Assembly: GCF_001426565.1 (NCBI RefSeq)
Contig: NZ_LMFA01000007.1
Coordinates: forward strand, 14,683 to 78,682
Length of the DNA stretch: 64,000 nucleotides
Source of the DNA: Rhizobium sp. Root482
GTDB lineage: Bacteria; Pseudomonadota; Alphaproteobacteria; Rhizobiales; Rhizobiaceae
Reading direction: 5' to 3'
Shown: positions 63,863-64,000 of the stretch, piece after piece
Numbering within the stretch: position 1 is the first letter of the stretch
Layout of the letters: each line of letters begins with the position of its first letter
Translations under genes and position numbers: made by a program
Notes under the pieces: model-generated
Databases searched by the model: none
Told to the model about the DNA's origin: nothing
What the model saw: only the letters and a program-made list of their open reading frames with translations

Positions 63863-64000
63863 ATGGTCCATCACAAATTTACCATCGGAACGGAGGTTCG
63901 TCTTTTGAGTCTAGTGGGGCTTTTCCCTGAAGCGGCAGAGACTTACCGGATAACCGCCCTTTTGCCAGTCCTGGACCGGTCTCCACAATACCGGCTTCGC
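63863..64000 (+). CDS. Small hypothetical protein (3' end outside window)
   Basis: The first 46 codons are present. GGGAG lies 9 bases before the ATG. The frame reads HHKFTIGTEVRLLSLVGLFP and ends in LPVLDRSPQYRLR, resembling small rhizobial proteins with an SH3-like strand pattern. The rest is beyond the window. Confidence 0.6.
   Translation, partial: MVHHKFTIGTEVRLLSLVGLFPEAAETYRITALLPVLDRSPQYRLR

Overview
The window looks like part of a replicon from an alphaproteobacterium of the order Rhizobiales. The composition is GC-rich. Much of the gene content is typical of rhizobia: many FixJ-type response regulators, HPK4-type sensor kinases with stacked PAS domains, class III cyclases, YcaO/TfuA genes, LysR and HxlR regulators, and many small stress-type oxidoreductases. 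Species and replicon type cannot be fixed from the sequence. The density of accessory genes, gene remnants, a toxin-antitoxin pair and an IS21 remnant fits a plasmid, chromid or genomic-island setting.

Region 1 (1-28 kb) is a signalling and stress neighbourhood. It opens with a partial NTF2-like gene, a short-chain dehydrogenase and a divergent LysR gene. Two large paralogous PAS histidine kinases follow, at 2792-6880 and 19821-22844. The first is followed by a lone receiver protein; the second overlaps a rare REC-LuxR-REC fusion by 4 bp. Three more FixJ-type regulators, an OmpR-type regulator whose Shine-Dalgarno is locked in a hairpin, a cyclic-nucleotide-gated MscS-like channel, an EF-hand protein, an AhpD-like protein, a perhydrolase-type hydrolase and a possible anti-SD small RNA lie between them. 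An EmrA/EmrB-like efflux pair around a LysR gene and a cyanamide-hydratase-like HD protein close the region.

Region 2 (28-41 kb) begins with an adenylate cyclase and an MBL hydrolase. A compact cell-envelope cluster follows (31.3-40.9 kb): two DUF1254 proteins, two outer-membrane proteins, a frameshifted DUF2147 gene, a DUF4105 protein, small proteins and a membrane-anchored winged-helix/TPR protein. Five upstream regions in this cluster carry the same 19-bp palindrome (GTATGyTAC-n-GTAACATAC) at closely similar distances from the start codons, which implies one dedicated regulator and regulon.

Region 3 (41-50 kb) is mosaic. It has a DUF1778/GNAT toxin-antitoxin pair with a perfect 20-bp inverted repeat, fused remnants of a histidine kinase and a sugar kinase, an HxlR/methyltransferase pair, a LysR/MFS/aldo-keto reductase group with a broken SGNH hydrolase, and remnants of a BKACE enzyme and an iron alcohol dehydrogenase. 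The last remnant ends next to a tRNA-3'-end-like sequence that may be an integration scar.

Region 4 (50-64 kb) begins with the most interesting locus. It is an apparent operon of a cyclase-domain/AAA ATPase/TPR protein, a YcaO protein, a TfuA protein, an HExxH gluzincin-like protein and a 236-residue protein with a CGCDCG motif. This is a candidate peptide- or protein-backbone thioamidation or heterocyclisation system. An IS21 remnant, a GMC oxidoreductase fused to a Gfo/Idh-like domain, a hexapeptide acyltransferase and a methyltransferase follow, and the window ends in small rhizobial hypothetical genes. Several single-base indels in short G/C runs break otherwise recognisable genes; they are either real pseudogenes or assembly errors.
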